From WVXP01 sp964348095 (GTDB taxonomy: Bacteria > Desulfobacterota > BSN033 > WVXP01), in assembly GCA_964348095.1 (NCBI GenBank), contig CAYGBK010000093.1, positions 3,339-67,338 of the forward strand: 64,000 nt of DNA. The letters run 5' to 3'. The position numbers and the translations under genes are program-made. This document shows, piece by piece, positions 25,194 to 33,966 of the stretch (position 1 is its first letter; each line of letters opens with the position of its first letter). The notes under the pieces were generated by a model. That model searched no databases. It worked only from the letters and a program-made list of their open reading frames with translations, and was not told where the DNA came from.

Positions 25194-27131
25194 ATGGCTG
25201 AGCTCAAGAGATTACTGGAACCCGGTTACATCAAGAAGGTAAAGATCAAGAATCGAGTCTCCATGGCACCCATGGAGCGCCAGTGGGGAGACAGGAATGG
25301 CAATGTGACTCAGATGTATATCGATTATCTGGTGGAACGGGCGAAAAATGGCGTGGGAATGATAACTGTCGAATCGAGCTTCATTGATGTGGTCGGTCGA
25401 GGCAACATATATCAATTAGGCCTTCACGATGACGCGGTCATCCCTAGCCACAAAAAAATGACCGACGCCCTTCACAAGCACGGAACGGTTGTGGTCACTG
25501 AACTGCATCACGGAAGTCGGAATGCGGCAATATTCAAAACCGGTTTCCAACCTGTGGCCCCATCGCCGGTTCCCTGTGCCGTTGCGGGGGGGGACCTGCC
25601 TCGAGAGCTCACTGTTGGGGAAATCAAGGAGCTCGTCAACAAATACGGAGAGGCTGCCAAAAGAGCGAGAAAGGCTGGCTACGACATGATCACGCTCCAT
25701 GGGGCACACGGCTATCTACTCAATTCGTTTCTCTCCCCGTTTAGCAACAAGAGAACCGATGAATATGGTGGAACCCCGGAGAAACGTTGGCGATTCGGCA
25801 TTGAAGTCTACGAGGCGGTGAGAGCTGCGATAGGAGATGACTGTCCTTTAGGATATCGGATTACGGCCGATGAATTTGTCGAAGGCGGGTTGACCCTGGA
25901 TGACACCAAGGCATTCGCCCAGAAACTTGAAGAGCTTGGACTCGATTACATCGATGTGAGTGCTGGGATCTACGAATCAGCAGGGATGATCATTCCAACT
26001 ATGGATTTGCCTATTGGATGCTTAATGCCCCTTGCGGCAGGAATGAAAGCGGTACTCGATATCCCCGTAATTGCCACGGGGCGAATCAACGACCCCGTTT
26101 TCGCCGAGAAAATCCTTGAGAAAAACGAGGCGGATTATATCAATATGCTGAGGGCATTTCACGCTGACTCAGAAATCCTTATAAAGGCTCAGAAAGGAGA
26201 GATGGATGACATCTGCATGTGCATGGCGTGTAACAAGTGCATTGATTTGATGTTTGGCCAGGAGCGAGTCAGGTGTCTCGTCAACCCATCCGCCGGGCGG
26301 GAAAGAGAATTCCAACTCAAACCAGCAAAGGATAAGAAGAAAGTCATGGTTATTGGTGGCGGCCTTGCCGGCATGGAGGCTGCCCGGATTGCCGCGCTTC
26401 GAGGCCATGATGTAAGTCTGTTTGAAAAAGATGAGGAGCTCGGCGGTGCCGTCAGGTGGGCTTCCAAGGGTAAGTACCGGGAAGAGTGGTTCCAGACAGC
26501 TCGTTATCGAATTCACTCTGTTAAGACGTCCGGTGTGAAAGTCCATTTGGGAAAGGAAGTGTCCCTGCCAGATGTCCTAGCGTTCAAACCTGATGCTGCG
26601 ATCGTCGCCACAGGGACAATACCTTTTATTCCGCCCTATCCAGGTGTGAATCAGCCCATCGTTGCAACTCACGTGGATGTTCTGTTGGGTAAAAGACCGA
26701 TCGGAAAGAAGGCTGTGGTTGTTGGGGGTAAAGATGCTGGTCTCATAATGGCAGAGTTCCTATCTGAGAATGGGTGCAAAGTCACTGTTGTTGAGGATTC
26801 TGATGCTCTGGGCGCAGATTTAGGGGGAATCAAGGGAATGCTGATTTTGCCCAGGATCGAGGAGGATGCGAACATAGATGTCAAGCTAAAAGCGAACGTA
26901 GAGGCCATCGGGGAAGATTGGGTCGAGATACAAAGCGAAGGCAAGAGAGAAAAGATCAACGGGTTGGATATGGTGGCCTTTGCCTGGGCCAAAGACATGG
27001 TTCGCCAGCTGGCCGACGATATAGCCGTCGATGGTACGGTTCCGGAGGTCTATCTCATCGGTGACGCCGTATGGCCCAGAGATGCCCTGGAGACCATCTA
27101 CGAAGGGGCGGTCACGGGAAGAAGGATCTAA
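25194..27131 (+). CDS. Old yellow enzyme-family Fe-S flavoprotein reductase, copy 2
   Basis: A 645-residue relative of 2,4-dienoyl-CoA reductase and 2-enoate reductase. It has an FMN barrel with LLEPGYIKKVKIKNR at the N-terminus, HGAHGYLLNSFLSP in the barrel and a Cys motif CMACNKC followed by Cys in VRCLVNPSAG for the [4Fe-4S] cluster. The FAD domain begins at VMVIGGGLAGMEAAR and a second nucleotide motif reads AVVVGGKDAG. The ATG at 25194 follows AAGGAGGAGAACA, so the 17 codons upstream are excluded. It is followed by the ETF genes, which suggests that reducing equivalents could pass between it and ETF. It is diverged from the copy at 16178-18223. Confidence 0.88.
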   Translation: MAELKRLLEPGYIKKVKIKNRVSMAPMERQWGDRNGNVTQMYIDYLVERAKNGVGMITVESSFIDVVGRGNIYQLGLHDDAVIPSHKKMTDALHKHGTVVVTELHHGSRNAAIFKTGFQPVAPSPVPCAVAGGDLPRELTVGEIKELVNKYGEAAKRARKAGYDMITLHGAHGYLLNSFLSPFSNKRTDEYGGTPEKRWRFGIEVYEAVRAAIGDDCPLGYRITADEFVEGGLTLDDTKAFAQKLEELGLDYIDVSAGIYESAGMIIPTMDLPIGCLMPLAAGMKAVLDIPVIATGRINDPVFAEKILEKNEADYINMLRAFHADSEILIKAQKGEMDDICMCMACNKCIDLMFGQERVRCLVNPSAGREREFQLKPAKDKKKVMVIGGGLAGMEAARIAALRGHDVSLFEKDEELGGAVRWASKGKYREEWFQTARYRIHSVKTSGVKVHLGKEVSLPDVLAFKPDAAIVATGTIPFIPPYPGVNQPIVATHVDVLLGKRPIGKKAVVVGGKDAGLIMAEFLSENGCKVTVVEDSDALGADLGGIKGMLILPRIEEDANIDVKLKANVEAIGEDWVEIQSEGKREKINGLDMVAFAWAKDMVRQLADDIAVDGTVPEVYLIGDAVWPRDALETIYEGAVTGRRI

Positions 27132-27177
27132 AGTCCTTAGACTGGAGTGTTCGAAAGAAAGACCGCAGATTTGTGTG

Positions 27178-27216
27178 ATGTCCTCTTGCAGTTAGTGCGA
27201 GAGGACATACTTTTAG
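27178..27216 (+). terminator. Strong hairpin terminator between reductase and etfA
   Basis: A 13-bp stem with one G-T pair: 27178-27190 pairs with 27196-27208, loop GTTAG, followed by ACTTTTA. It lies 47 bases after the reductase stop and 144 bases before etfA, so it probably separates the two transcripts or attenuates the second. Confidence 0.55.
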
Positions 27217-27352
27217 GTTACATGGCCTCAGTCGGTGATTCCCTGAGGCTTGAGAGGACCGGAAATAGAAAATGCCTCTGGCACACAGCCAGGAGCGGAC
27301 AAGGCTTTCTTGAGGCCATGACACCGGCTGCTTAGGGAGTGGTCCAATAAGG

Positions 27353-28333
27353 ATGAACAAAGACGTATGGGTATTGCTTGAAGCTGCAAACAGGAAGATA
27401 GAGAATTACTCTATTGCCTTGATTCATGAGGGAAGGCAGTTATCTGACAAGGTGGGGGGCACACTGTGTGCTGTTATGTTCGGCAGTGACGTCGAGGAGA
27501 TCGAGCGTACTATAGGCGGTCATGGCGCCTCACACTTATTTCACTTCCGTCACGGCATACCGGCACATTACGATCCTGAGAGTTACGGGGCCCTGCTCGC
27601 TAAACTGCTTTTGGACAAGAAGCCTTGCCTTTTTCTGTCTGCAGCAAATCCCTTAGGTGCTGATCTGATGCCACGGGTTGCCGCCGAGATTAAGGCTCCC
27701 CTCGTAACCAATTGCGTAGAAATAAAGGTTCAAGAAGGCATTGAGTTCGTCAAACCTGTGCAAAATGGGAGACTACACGCCACTGTTGTTTGTAAGGGGA
27801 CCAAAACGAAAATGGCAACCATGAGCACAGAATCTTTGAGCGTAATGGAAGAGAAACGTCTGTCCCAGATTGCGCTTGTTACGGAGTTACCAGCGCAAAC
27901 AGGCGAGGCCCCCAGTCGAATCCATTTTCGAGGGTTCTTGAAAGCAGACCACAAGACAATTGACATTTCCGAGGCTGAGTTCGTCCTGGCCATAGGAAAA
28001 GGAATTGGGTCTAAAGACAGGTTGTCGATCTATCAGGAATTCGCTGATCGAATCGGGGCGGCTATTGGGGTGACCAGGCGGGTTGTCGATGATGGCATAT
28101 TACCTTTTGATCGGCAGATCGGTCAAACGGGGAAAGAGGTATCGTCAAAGCTCATCGTGATGTGCGGTATTTCAGGCGCCATGGAGTTCACAAAAGGAAT
28201 AGAACGGGCACGGACAAAAATCGCGATCAATAACGACAGGAAAGCCCCGATCTTCAAGACGGTGGACTTTGGGGTTGTGGCGGATCTGAACATAATCATT
28301 CCCCAACTCATCAAACACATTGATAAAAGATAG
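27353..28333 (+). CDS. etfA: Electron transfer flavoprotein alpha subunit
   Basis: A 326-residue ETF alpha subunit, the FAD-carrying half of the soluble heterodimer that collects electrons from acyl-CoA-type or other flavin dehydrogenases. The C-terminal FAD domain shows FVLAIGKGIGSKD, GVTRRVVDDGILPFDRQIGQTG and the terminal VVADLNIIIPQL. The N-terminal half is the usual alpha/beta domain. No extra ferredoxin domain is fused. The gene is separated from etfB by a membrane oxidoreductase gene, an uncommon order. Confidence 0.92.
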   Translation: MNKDVWVLLEAANRKIENYSIALIHEGRQLSDKVGGTLCAVMFGSDVEEIERTIGGHGASHLFHFRHGIPAHYDPESYGALLAKLLLDKKPCLFLSAANPLGADLMPRVAAEIKAPLVTNCVEIKVQEGIEFVKPVQNGRLHATVVCKGTKTKMATMSTESLSVMEEKRLSQIALVTELPAQTGEAPSRIHFRGFLKADHKTIDISEAEFVLAIGKGIGSKDRLSIYQEFADRIGAAIGVTRRVVDDGILPFDRQIGQTGKEVSSKLIVMCGISGAMEFTKGIERARTKIAINNDRKAPIFKTVDFGVVADLNIIIPQLIKHIDKR

Positions 28334-28533
28334 GCGGCTGAGACGGACAATAGGATTATCCGAAAAAATGGCTGTTGTGGAAGATCTTTTTCTGGAATCT
28401 TGCTTGAAGGAGGGGCAGAGAAACGGGCCGTGCTGAGTCGAAATCTTTTTTCACCATTACGCTGACGAAGTTACGGTGCCGCTAGGCTCACGATTTATAC
28501 AACAGATTGGCAAGGACGACGTGGTGGAATTGA

Positions 28534-30573
28534 ATGGAAGATACATGGACAAGAGAGATCTTCTGGAATGTAGGGGCCGATAAGAAAGTCATTGTCTATT
28601 CTTTGGCCGCGATTGCCTTGGGGTTCTTCTTCTACGGAATCTACAGACGATACTGCTTGTGGAGAAGGGGCAGCGGTGTTGAGGAGCGATTCTCCTTTGA
28701 CCGTTTGGGGAAGAGAATATGGTTTCTCTTTCTAGACGGATTGTTGCAAAGACGACTTTTGAGGGAGATTTATCCAGGTCTGATGCACGCTTTTATCCTC
28801 TGGGGTTTCATTGTCCTTTTCCTGGGAACCGTAACGATCGCTGTTCAAGAAGAAATCACGGTTCCACTGATGGATCGTCACTTCCTAAAGGGGTCCTTCT
28901 ACCTGATTTATAAACTCACGTTGAACATAGCCGGCGTCCTTGCTATGGTGGGGCTTTTGTTGGCCGCGGCCCGAAGATATATCATTCGGCCAGCTCGGTT
29001 GAGTAGGAGTCTGGACAATGGAATTGTGTTAGGATGGATTTTTCTTATCTTGATCACGGGATTTCTTTTACAGGGGCTTCGTATATATGGTCTGAAGAAT
29101 AGTTGGGAAGTCTGGTCCATCGGGGGATGGATAATATCCAAGACTCTATCGAGCTTCATTTCTCAGGATTTTTCCGTCATACTGCTCCATAAAGCGACCT
29201 GGTGGGTCCACTTAATCCTGTCACTCGGGTTGGTCGCTTACCTCCCCTTTTCCAGACTGCGACATCTTCTGGCCTCACCTGCCAGCGTCTTTGCCAATGC
29301 TATCATTTCCCCCGCGGTGTTATCCCCTATCGTGAGCTTCGATACGCCCGGTTCCTGTGGTGTTTCCCAGATCAAGGATTTCACACCACGTCAGCTTCTC
29401 GACTTGGATGCCTGCACGCAGTGTGGGAGATGCCAAGATAACTGTCCGGCCTACGTGAGTGAAAAACCTTTGTCTCCCAAGAAAGTCATCGAGCATTTAA
29501 AGGCCAAGTGGCTTGAGACTCGCAGCGTGATGAGAAAGAGCGAATTCGCTGACGGTGAGCGGGGAGAAGAGAAGGGGCACCTAAACAACGATGTTCTTCT
29601 CGATGAGGATGTGATCTGGTCATGCACATTGTGTATGGCCTGTTTTGCAAGTTGTCCAGTCTATATTTCTTCTTTTGAGAAGTTGATCGATCTGCGAAGA
29701 GACCTCGTGATGATGAGGAGCAGATTTTTTCCGGAAATAGGGACCCTTTTTCGGGATGTTGAAACGTTCAGTGATACCTTCGGCAAAGGAAAGGCGCTCA
29801 GGGAAGATTGGTCCATTGGACTCGATGTTAGGAGAATCTCGGAGGGCGATCAGACAGATGTCCTTTTGTGGGTCGGTTGCTACGGTGCGTTTCACGACAG
29901 GATCAGGATGATCGTGGCATCCCTGGCGGAGCTTTTCAAGAGATCCGGTACGGATTACGCGATCTTGGGGAAGGAGGAGAGCTGTTGTGGAGACCCAATC
30001 AGAAGAGTCGGAAATGAGTATCTGTTTCAAAGTCTTGCCAGAAGAAACATTGAGCTCTTGCAGCGCATGACGTTCAAAAAGATTGTCTCTTATTGCCCCC
30101 ACTGCTTCAATATGCTGAAAAACGAATATCCCCAGTTCGGCGGGACGTTCGATGTACTCCACTACACAGAATTGTTGAGAGATTCAATCGTGGATGGCGA
30201 TCTCAGAATCGCCACCACGATTACCCAAAGGGCTGTCTATCATGATCCATGCTACTTGGCGAGAGCGAATAATCTCCATAGAGGTCCGAGAGATCTTCTG
30301 AGAACCATTCCCGGCATGGAACTCCTCGACGTGGGCCATTCACGGACGAAAACCTTCTGCTGTGGTGCTGGGGGTGGGCATATGTGGATGAGAGATATCC
30401 CCGGAAAGAGACTGAACGAGGTGAGAATCCAGGAACTTATGATGAGTAAGCCCGAAACAATTGTGACCTCCTGTCCATACTGTTTGATCATGTTCGAAGA
30501 TGCAATAAAATGCTTGGGGATCGAACAGACAAGATGCATGGATATTGTTGAACTCATGACCCATGCCATCTGA
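28534..30573 (+). CDS. Membrane ETF:quinone oxidoreductase (EtfD/EMO-type CCG Fe-S protein)
   Basis: A 679-residue fusion. Five hydrophobic segments in the first 260 residues resemble the NarI-like haem b domain, followed by two [4Fe-4S] motifs (CTQCGRCQDNC and CTLCMACFASC) and two heterodisulfide-reductase-type CCG modules (CCGDPIRR with CPHCFN; CCGAGGG with CPYC). Proteins of this layout, often called EMO or EtfD, are thought to pass electrons between ETF and menaquinone in anaerobes and syntrophs. The flanking etfA and etfB strongly support this role. The two cytoplasmic CCG domains would dock ETF and the membrane part would reach the quinone. Confidence 0.88.
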   Translation: MEDTWTREIFWNVGADKKVIVYSLAAIALGFFFYGIYRRYCLWRRGSGVEERFSFDRLGKRIWFLFLDGLLQRRLLREIYPGLMHAFILWGFIVLFLGTVTIAVQEEITVPLMDRHFLKGSFYLIYKLTLNIAGVLAMVGLLLAAARRYIIRPARLSRSLDNGIVLGWIFLILITGFLLQGLRIYGLKNSWEVWSIGGWIISKTLSSFISQDFSVILLHKATWWVHLILSLGLVAYLPFSRLRHLLASPASVFANAIISPAVLSPIVSFDTPGSCGVSQIKDFTPRQLLDLDACTQCGRCQDNCPAYVSEKPLSPKKVIEHLKAKWLETRSVMRKSEFADGERGEEKGHLNNDVLLDEDVIWSCTLCMACFASCPVYISSFEKLIDLRRDLVMMRSRFFPEIGTLFRDVETFSDTFGKGKALREDWSIGLDVRRISEGDQTDVLLWVGCYGAFHDRIRMIVASLAELFKRSGTDYAILGKEESCCGDPIRRVGNEYLFQSLARRNIELLQRMTFKKIVSYCPHCFNMLKNEYPQFGGTFDVLHYTELLRDSIVDGDLRIATTITQRAVYHDPCYLARANNLHRGPRDLLRTIPGMELLDVGHSRTKTFCCGAGGGHMWMRDIPGKRLNEVRIQELMMSKPETIVTSCPYCLIMFEDAIKCLGIEQTRCMDIVELMTHAI

Positions 30574-30608
30574 GATTTGCGAGAAGTCCGGCTAGGCGAC
30601 GATTTGAC

Positions 30609-31511
30609 ATGAGAATCATTGTGCTCCTGAAACAGATAAGATATGTATATGCTCAAACTGGGTCAGACCCGAAACGAAACTATGTCGGCCCAGAGGATAT
30701 CGTCCGGTTAACAAACCCCTCTGATGAGGGTGCTTTGGAGCAGGCCCTAAGGATCAAAGATAAATACCAGAATGCTGAGGTTATTACCATCTCCTTAGGG
30801 GATCGATTTGCTGAGGAAGGGCTGAGGCGGAGCTTAGCCGTGGGAGCTAATAAGGCAATTCACATTCCCTACGAGGAGTATGAGGAGTTGGATCCCTGGG
30901 CGACATCAATTGCATTAGCCCACACAGTCAAGCGCTTTCCCTATCGGTTCATCCTATGTGGGAGTGAAGCATTGGATGACAACAACGGTCTCGTGGGCCC
31001 TTATGTAGCGGGGATTCTACAGATTCCTTTTCTGTCGAGAATCGTTAGACTTGAACTCAAGAATAGGGACCGCACAGCCCTCGTCCATCGAGCCGTTGAA
31101 AGAGGTAACAGGGAGATCATGGAGTGCTCCCTCCCTGCTCTTTTCACCATAGATAGGAGGCTAGGCACACTGAGATATCCCACTCTGCCCGGCCTATTGA
31201 GGGCCCACGGCGAGGCTATTGAAAAACTCGAACCGGGCGATATTGAAACCCCTACGGGCCGATGGGGTCTGTCATGCAATATGATAGAGACGATAAAGGT
31301 GTCGAGACCAAAACCGAAGGTGAGAGGACAGAGGCAGACGGACGGCACACTGTCCGCCTCCGAGCGCCTGAAGCGCATGATGAAGGGGGCCGATTCGGAG
31401 GAGGGAGAGCAGGTGACGGTGATAGAGGGGAATTCGGAGAATGCTCTCCATGAAGTTGAACGACTAATGAGAGAGAGTGGGGTCGAATTCAAAAAGGGCG
31501 ATAGAGAATGA
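30609..31511 (+). CDS. etfB: Electron transfer flavoprotein beta subunit
   Basis: A 300-residue ETF beta subunit: the N-terminus MRIIVLLKQI, the NPSDEGALEQALRIKDK helix and the DDNNGLVGPYVAGIL segment are typical of the family. It is longer than the common 250-260 residues because of a polar, charged C-terminal extension (about 250-300) with no recognised motif. It starts 35 bases after the membrane oxidoreductase gene and should form a dimer with the etfA product. Confidence 0.9.
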   Translation: MRIIVLLKQIRYVYAQTGSDPKRNYVGPEDIVRLTNPSDEGALEQALRIKDKYQNAEVITISLGDRFAEEGLRRSLAVGANKAIHIPYEEYEELDPWATSIALAHTVKRFPYRFILCGSEALDDNNGLVGPYVAGILQIPFLSRIVRLELKNRDRTALVHRAVERGNREIMECSLPALFTIDRRLGTLRYPTLPGLLRAHGEAIEKLEPGDIETPTGRWGLSCNMIETIKVSRPKPKVRGQRQTDGTLSASERLKRMMKGADSEEGEQVTVIEGNSENALHEVERLMRESGVEFKKGDRE

Positions 31512-31677
31512 TGTGGACTTAACTGCTGTGATGCCGGAAAGGGGGATGACAAACGGTCAATCGTCGAGGGGATCCCATTAGGGAGTATAAAGGAGAAACC
31601 ACGAAAGAGTTTTAACAGGCAAGCCTGGCTAAGATTTCATTGGTGACGCATGCCATAACAGAAAGGAGGACTTTAAG

Positions 31678-32133
31678 ATGGCGAGTATCAGCGGAATTCA
31701 TCATGCTTGTATTACCGTACCTGACATGGAGAATGCGAAGAGGTGGTATAAAGAGGTGTTAGGCCTTAATCTCGTTGCCGAATTCGAAATCGACACGCCC
31801 GAGCTGGGGGTTGGAGTCGGAATGCCAGGTGCTCATCTCCAAGGGGCTATGTTCAAATGGGGTGAAGGCGAAGACGCGACCATGGTTGAGCTTTTGCATT
31901 ACATAAAGCCCGTGGGGGAAGCACACAATCCCAATAAGCCCATGTGTGATATGGGGACAACTCATGTCGCCTTTTCGACGGAAAACGCGATTGATGAACT
32001 CTATGGAGAATTGGTCGCCAAAGGGGTAAAGTTCTATTCCCCGCCTCAACCTGTCGACGTGGGTGGCGCTGTGATTAAGTTCTGTTATTTCAAAGATCCT
32101 GATGGCGTTACCCTCGAGCTCATCGGAACCTGA
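31678..32133 (+). CDS. VOC-family (glyoxalase-like) metalloprotein
   Basis: A 151-residue protein with two paired beta-alpha-beta-beta-beta units of the vicinal oxygen chelate fold. Likely metal ligands are the His in GIHHACITV, Glu/His near VELLHYI, His in TTHVAFST and Glu in VTLELIGT. The family includes methylmalonyl-CoA epimerase, glyoxalase I and ring-cleavage enzymes, and size and motif spacing are closest to the first group. It has its own ribosome-binding site (GAAAGGAGGACTTTAAG) 166 bases after etfB. Its specific substrate cannot be told. Confidence 0.78.
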   Translation: MASISGIHHACITVPDMENAKRWYKEVLGLNLVAEFEIDTPELGVGVGMPGAHLQGAMFKWGEGEDATMVELLHYIKPVGEAHNPNKPMCDMGTTHVAFSTENAIDELYGELVAKGVKFYSPPQPVDVGGAVIKFCYFKDPDGVTLELIGT

Positions 32134-32275
32134 CATACCTAACCCAAAAGTCCGAAGGCACGAGTGTTCATCTAGGCTATGAGCGGAGACGCGGAGCGTT
32201 TTGGAATTGACTCAATATTGGAATTGAAGATCTCTGTGGTTCCTGGGCCGCCCAGTGGAGGTTGGAAACATCCCA

Positions 32276-32316
32276 AAAGCCTACGGCCGACCCGGCATAA
32301 AGCCGTTAGGCTTTCT
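32276..32316. terminator. Bidirectional terminator between convergent genes
   Basis: AAAGCCTACGGC (32276-32287) pairs with GCCGTTAGGCTTT (32302-32314) through a 12-bp stem with one bulge. A-rich and T-rich flanks make it usable from both strands. It lies past the VOC gene and overlaps the last codons of the convergent 2-hydroxyacid dehydrogenase gene. Confidence 0.6.
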
Positions 32317-33325
32317 GGAACCGAGGGGGGGACTCGGAAGGAGTCGATAACAGTTCTCTGTTGACGATCGATGTCGGCAATTTCCCATGGCAGAGTAACT
32401 GGATGACCGCCTCGGCAGCTCTCGTTCTCACCTCGGCCATTGCCTCTTCAGAATAGAACGCCCCATGAGGGGTTACGATAAGATTTTCGCACGAAAACAA
32501 GGGATTTTCAAAATCGGCAGGCTCATTCTCCATGACATCAAGAGCTGCTCCCCTGATTTTCCCCTGTTGAAGTGCGTTCAATAAAGCCTCCTCGTTTATG
32601 ATGGTTCCCCGACTCGTATTAATGATGTACGCTGAGTTCTTCATTGTGTCGAACGCCTCCTGAGAAAACAGATTCTCCGTCTCAGGTGTCCGAGGGGAGT
32701 GAATTGAAACAAAATCTGCTTCCCTCAGCAGGTTTTCAAGAGTAACTCGCTTCACCCTTTCTCTTTTGAAAACCTCATCGCCTGGGTATGGATCAAAGGC
32801 AATGATTTCCATTCCGAAGGCTTTGGCTTTTCTTGCGACGGATTGGCCGACACCGCCGAATCCTACCAGGCCCAGAACAGAGCCTTTGATACGGTGGAGC
32901 TTGCCGGCGGACTTAAAATCCCAGTTTCCTTTTTGAATCTGACGATCGAAACGAACGATACCCCTGGCACAGGCAAGCAGGAGGGCTATGGTATGATCCG
33001 CCACCTCGTCGGTGCAATAATCGGGGCAGTTGACGAGAAGAATTCCTGCCCCGGTTGCTGCATCGACATCGATGTTGTTGTATCCGGCCGCATTCATGGA
33101 TATTATTTCGCAGCGCTCTAGCTTTTTAATGACGCGCCCCGTAATAGGCGCATACTCCGTGATGACGGCGTCGGCATCTCGAGCAACATTGATAACCTCC
33201 TCCTCTGACCTGCAATGGGTCGGCAAGAACTCTGCCCCAACGCCGTTAAAGATCTTGTACTCGAGTTCAAGATCTGGCCACCCATAGTCGGTGAGAACCA
33301 CCTTGAACTTCCTCTTGTCTTTCAT
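32306..33325 (-). CDS. D-isomer-specific 2-hydroxyacid dehydrogenase
   Basis: A 339-residue NAD-dependent enzyme of the phosphoglycerate/hydroxypyruvate/lactate dehydrogenase family, interconverting 2-keto and D-2-hydroxy acids. The Rossmann motif is GLVGFGGVG, and the catalytic Arg (NTSRGTIINE), Glu (DVMENEP) and His (VTPHGAFYSEE) are all present. The ATG at 33325 is preferred to a TTG eleven codons upstream, although neither has a strong ribosome-binding site. It lies downstream of the HyuA-HyuB-zinc-protein genes on the same strand, with a 443-base gap, and may have its own promoter. Confidence 0.88.
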   Translation of the reverse strand: MKDKRKFKVVLTDYGWPDLELEYKIFNGVGAEFLPTHCRSEEEVINVARDADAVITEYAPITGRVIKKLERCEIISMNAAGYNNIDVDAATGAGILLVNCPDYCTDEVADHTIALLLACARGIVRFDRQIQKGNWDFKSAGKLHRIKGSVLGLVGFGGVGQSVARKAKAFGMEIIAFDPYPGDEVFKRERVKRVTLENLLREADFVSIHSPRTPETENLFSQEAFDTMKNSAYIINTSRGTIINEEALLNALQQGKIRGAALDVMENEPADFENPLFSCENLIVTPHGAFYSEEAMAEVRTRAAEAVIQLLCHGKLPTSIVNRELLSTPSESPPRFQKA

Positions 33326-33768
33326 CTCTATACTCTTTTCCAAATGGCGATTGCCCAAATCGCTTCTCGGAGAAATTGGTGATCATAGTGGAAAAGGACG
33401 TGCTTCGCAACTCGGAAATCTTTTTTCGACGACTCGCTAGGGCTAAAAGATCGAGGCTCAGTGAGAAAGACCAGAAGAATGCTTCTTCTGGAGTTGTGAC
33501 GCTTCCCCTTTTACCTTTTTCCTTGTCCCCCGCTTATGTCACCTTTTGCCTTCACCATTCGTGTTCAGACCTGTTTGGCAGAGAGCGATTTGGGTAACAG
33601 ATCATCGCAGTTATTCATGGCCGGTTTTTTCGGGTTTTCATCCTGGAAAGACTCGATCTCAAAACCTGTCTCTAAGAATCCTTGTAACCAGACGGAACCG
33701 ATCATTTGTTGAGGCATGTGATGTGAGGTAAGAGAAATATCTCTCTTTATGAAGACCGTCGAAAGGGG
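33326..33768. other. Intergenic region between mini zinc protein and 2-hydroxyacid dehydrogenase
   Basis: About 440 AT-richer bases without a recognisable gene. It contains a perfect 9-bp dyad CCAGAAGAA-tgc-TTCTTCTGG (33471-33491). On the minus strand it is followed by TCTTTCTC, so it may be a weak terminator of the HyuAB transcript or an operator for the next gene. Confidence 0.45.
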
Positions 33769-33963
33769 TTATTTTTTTGTTCGGCGTACTGCCATATAAT
33801 CATACATCTTTTCGCACTCTTCGTCACAAAAAGAAACGTCCGTGCCCTTCTTTTCAGAAATCCAGGCGTCCTTCGGGATCATTTTGCCGCAGGCTTGACA
33901 GTGCAGTGACTCAGGGTTCACATAGCTCTTGTAGCTCGTGTCCAGATGGATCCATTTCCCCAT
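33769..33963 (-). CDS. Mini zinc-finger protein (TRASH-like), copy 1
   Basis: A 64-residue protein whose only clear feature is C22-x2-C25-x20-C46-x3-C50 followed by MYDYM, the pattern of a TRASH/MYM-type zinc finger. It starts 3 bases after the HyuB stop, so it belongs to the HyuA-HyuB operon. A homologue with identical Cys spacing (53132-53335) follows the second HyuA-HyuB pair, so it is likely a dedicated small subunit, metal carrier or assembly factor of these enzymes. Acetone and acetophenone carboxylases, in the same superfamily, also have small extra subunits. Any relation is unproven. Confidence 0.75.
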   Translation of the reverse strand: MGKWIHLDTSYKSYVNPESLHCQACGKMIPKDAWISEKKGTDVSFCDEECEKMYDYMAVRRTKK

Positions 33964-33966
33964 TTC

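Noticed and set aside
27147..27335. A 62-aa plus-strand open frame between the reductase and etfA
   Set aside because: It has no recognisable similarity or ribosome-binding site and spans the strong hairpin at 27178-27208, which explains the region better.
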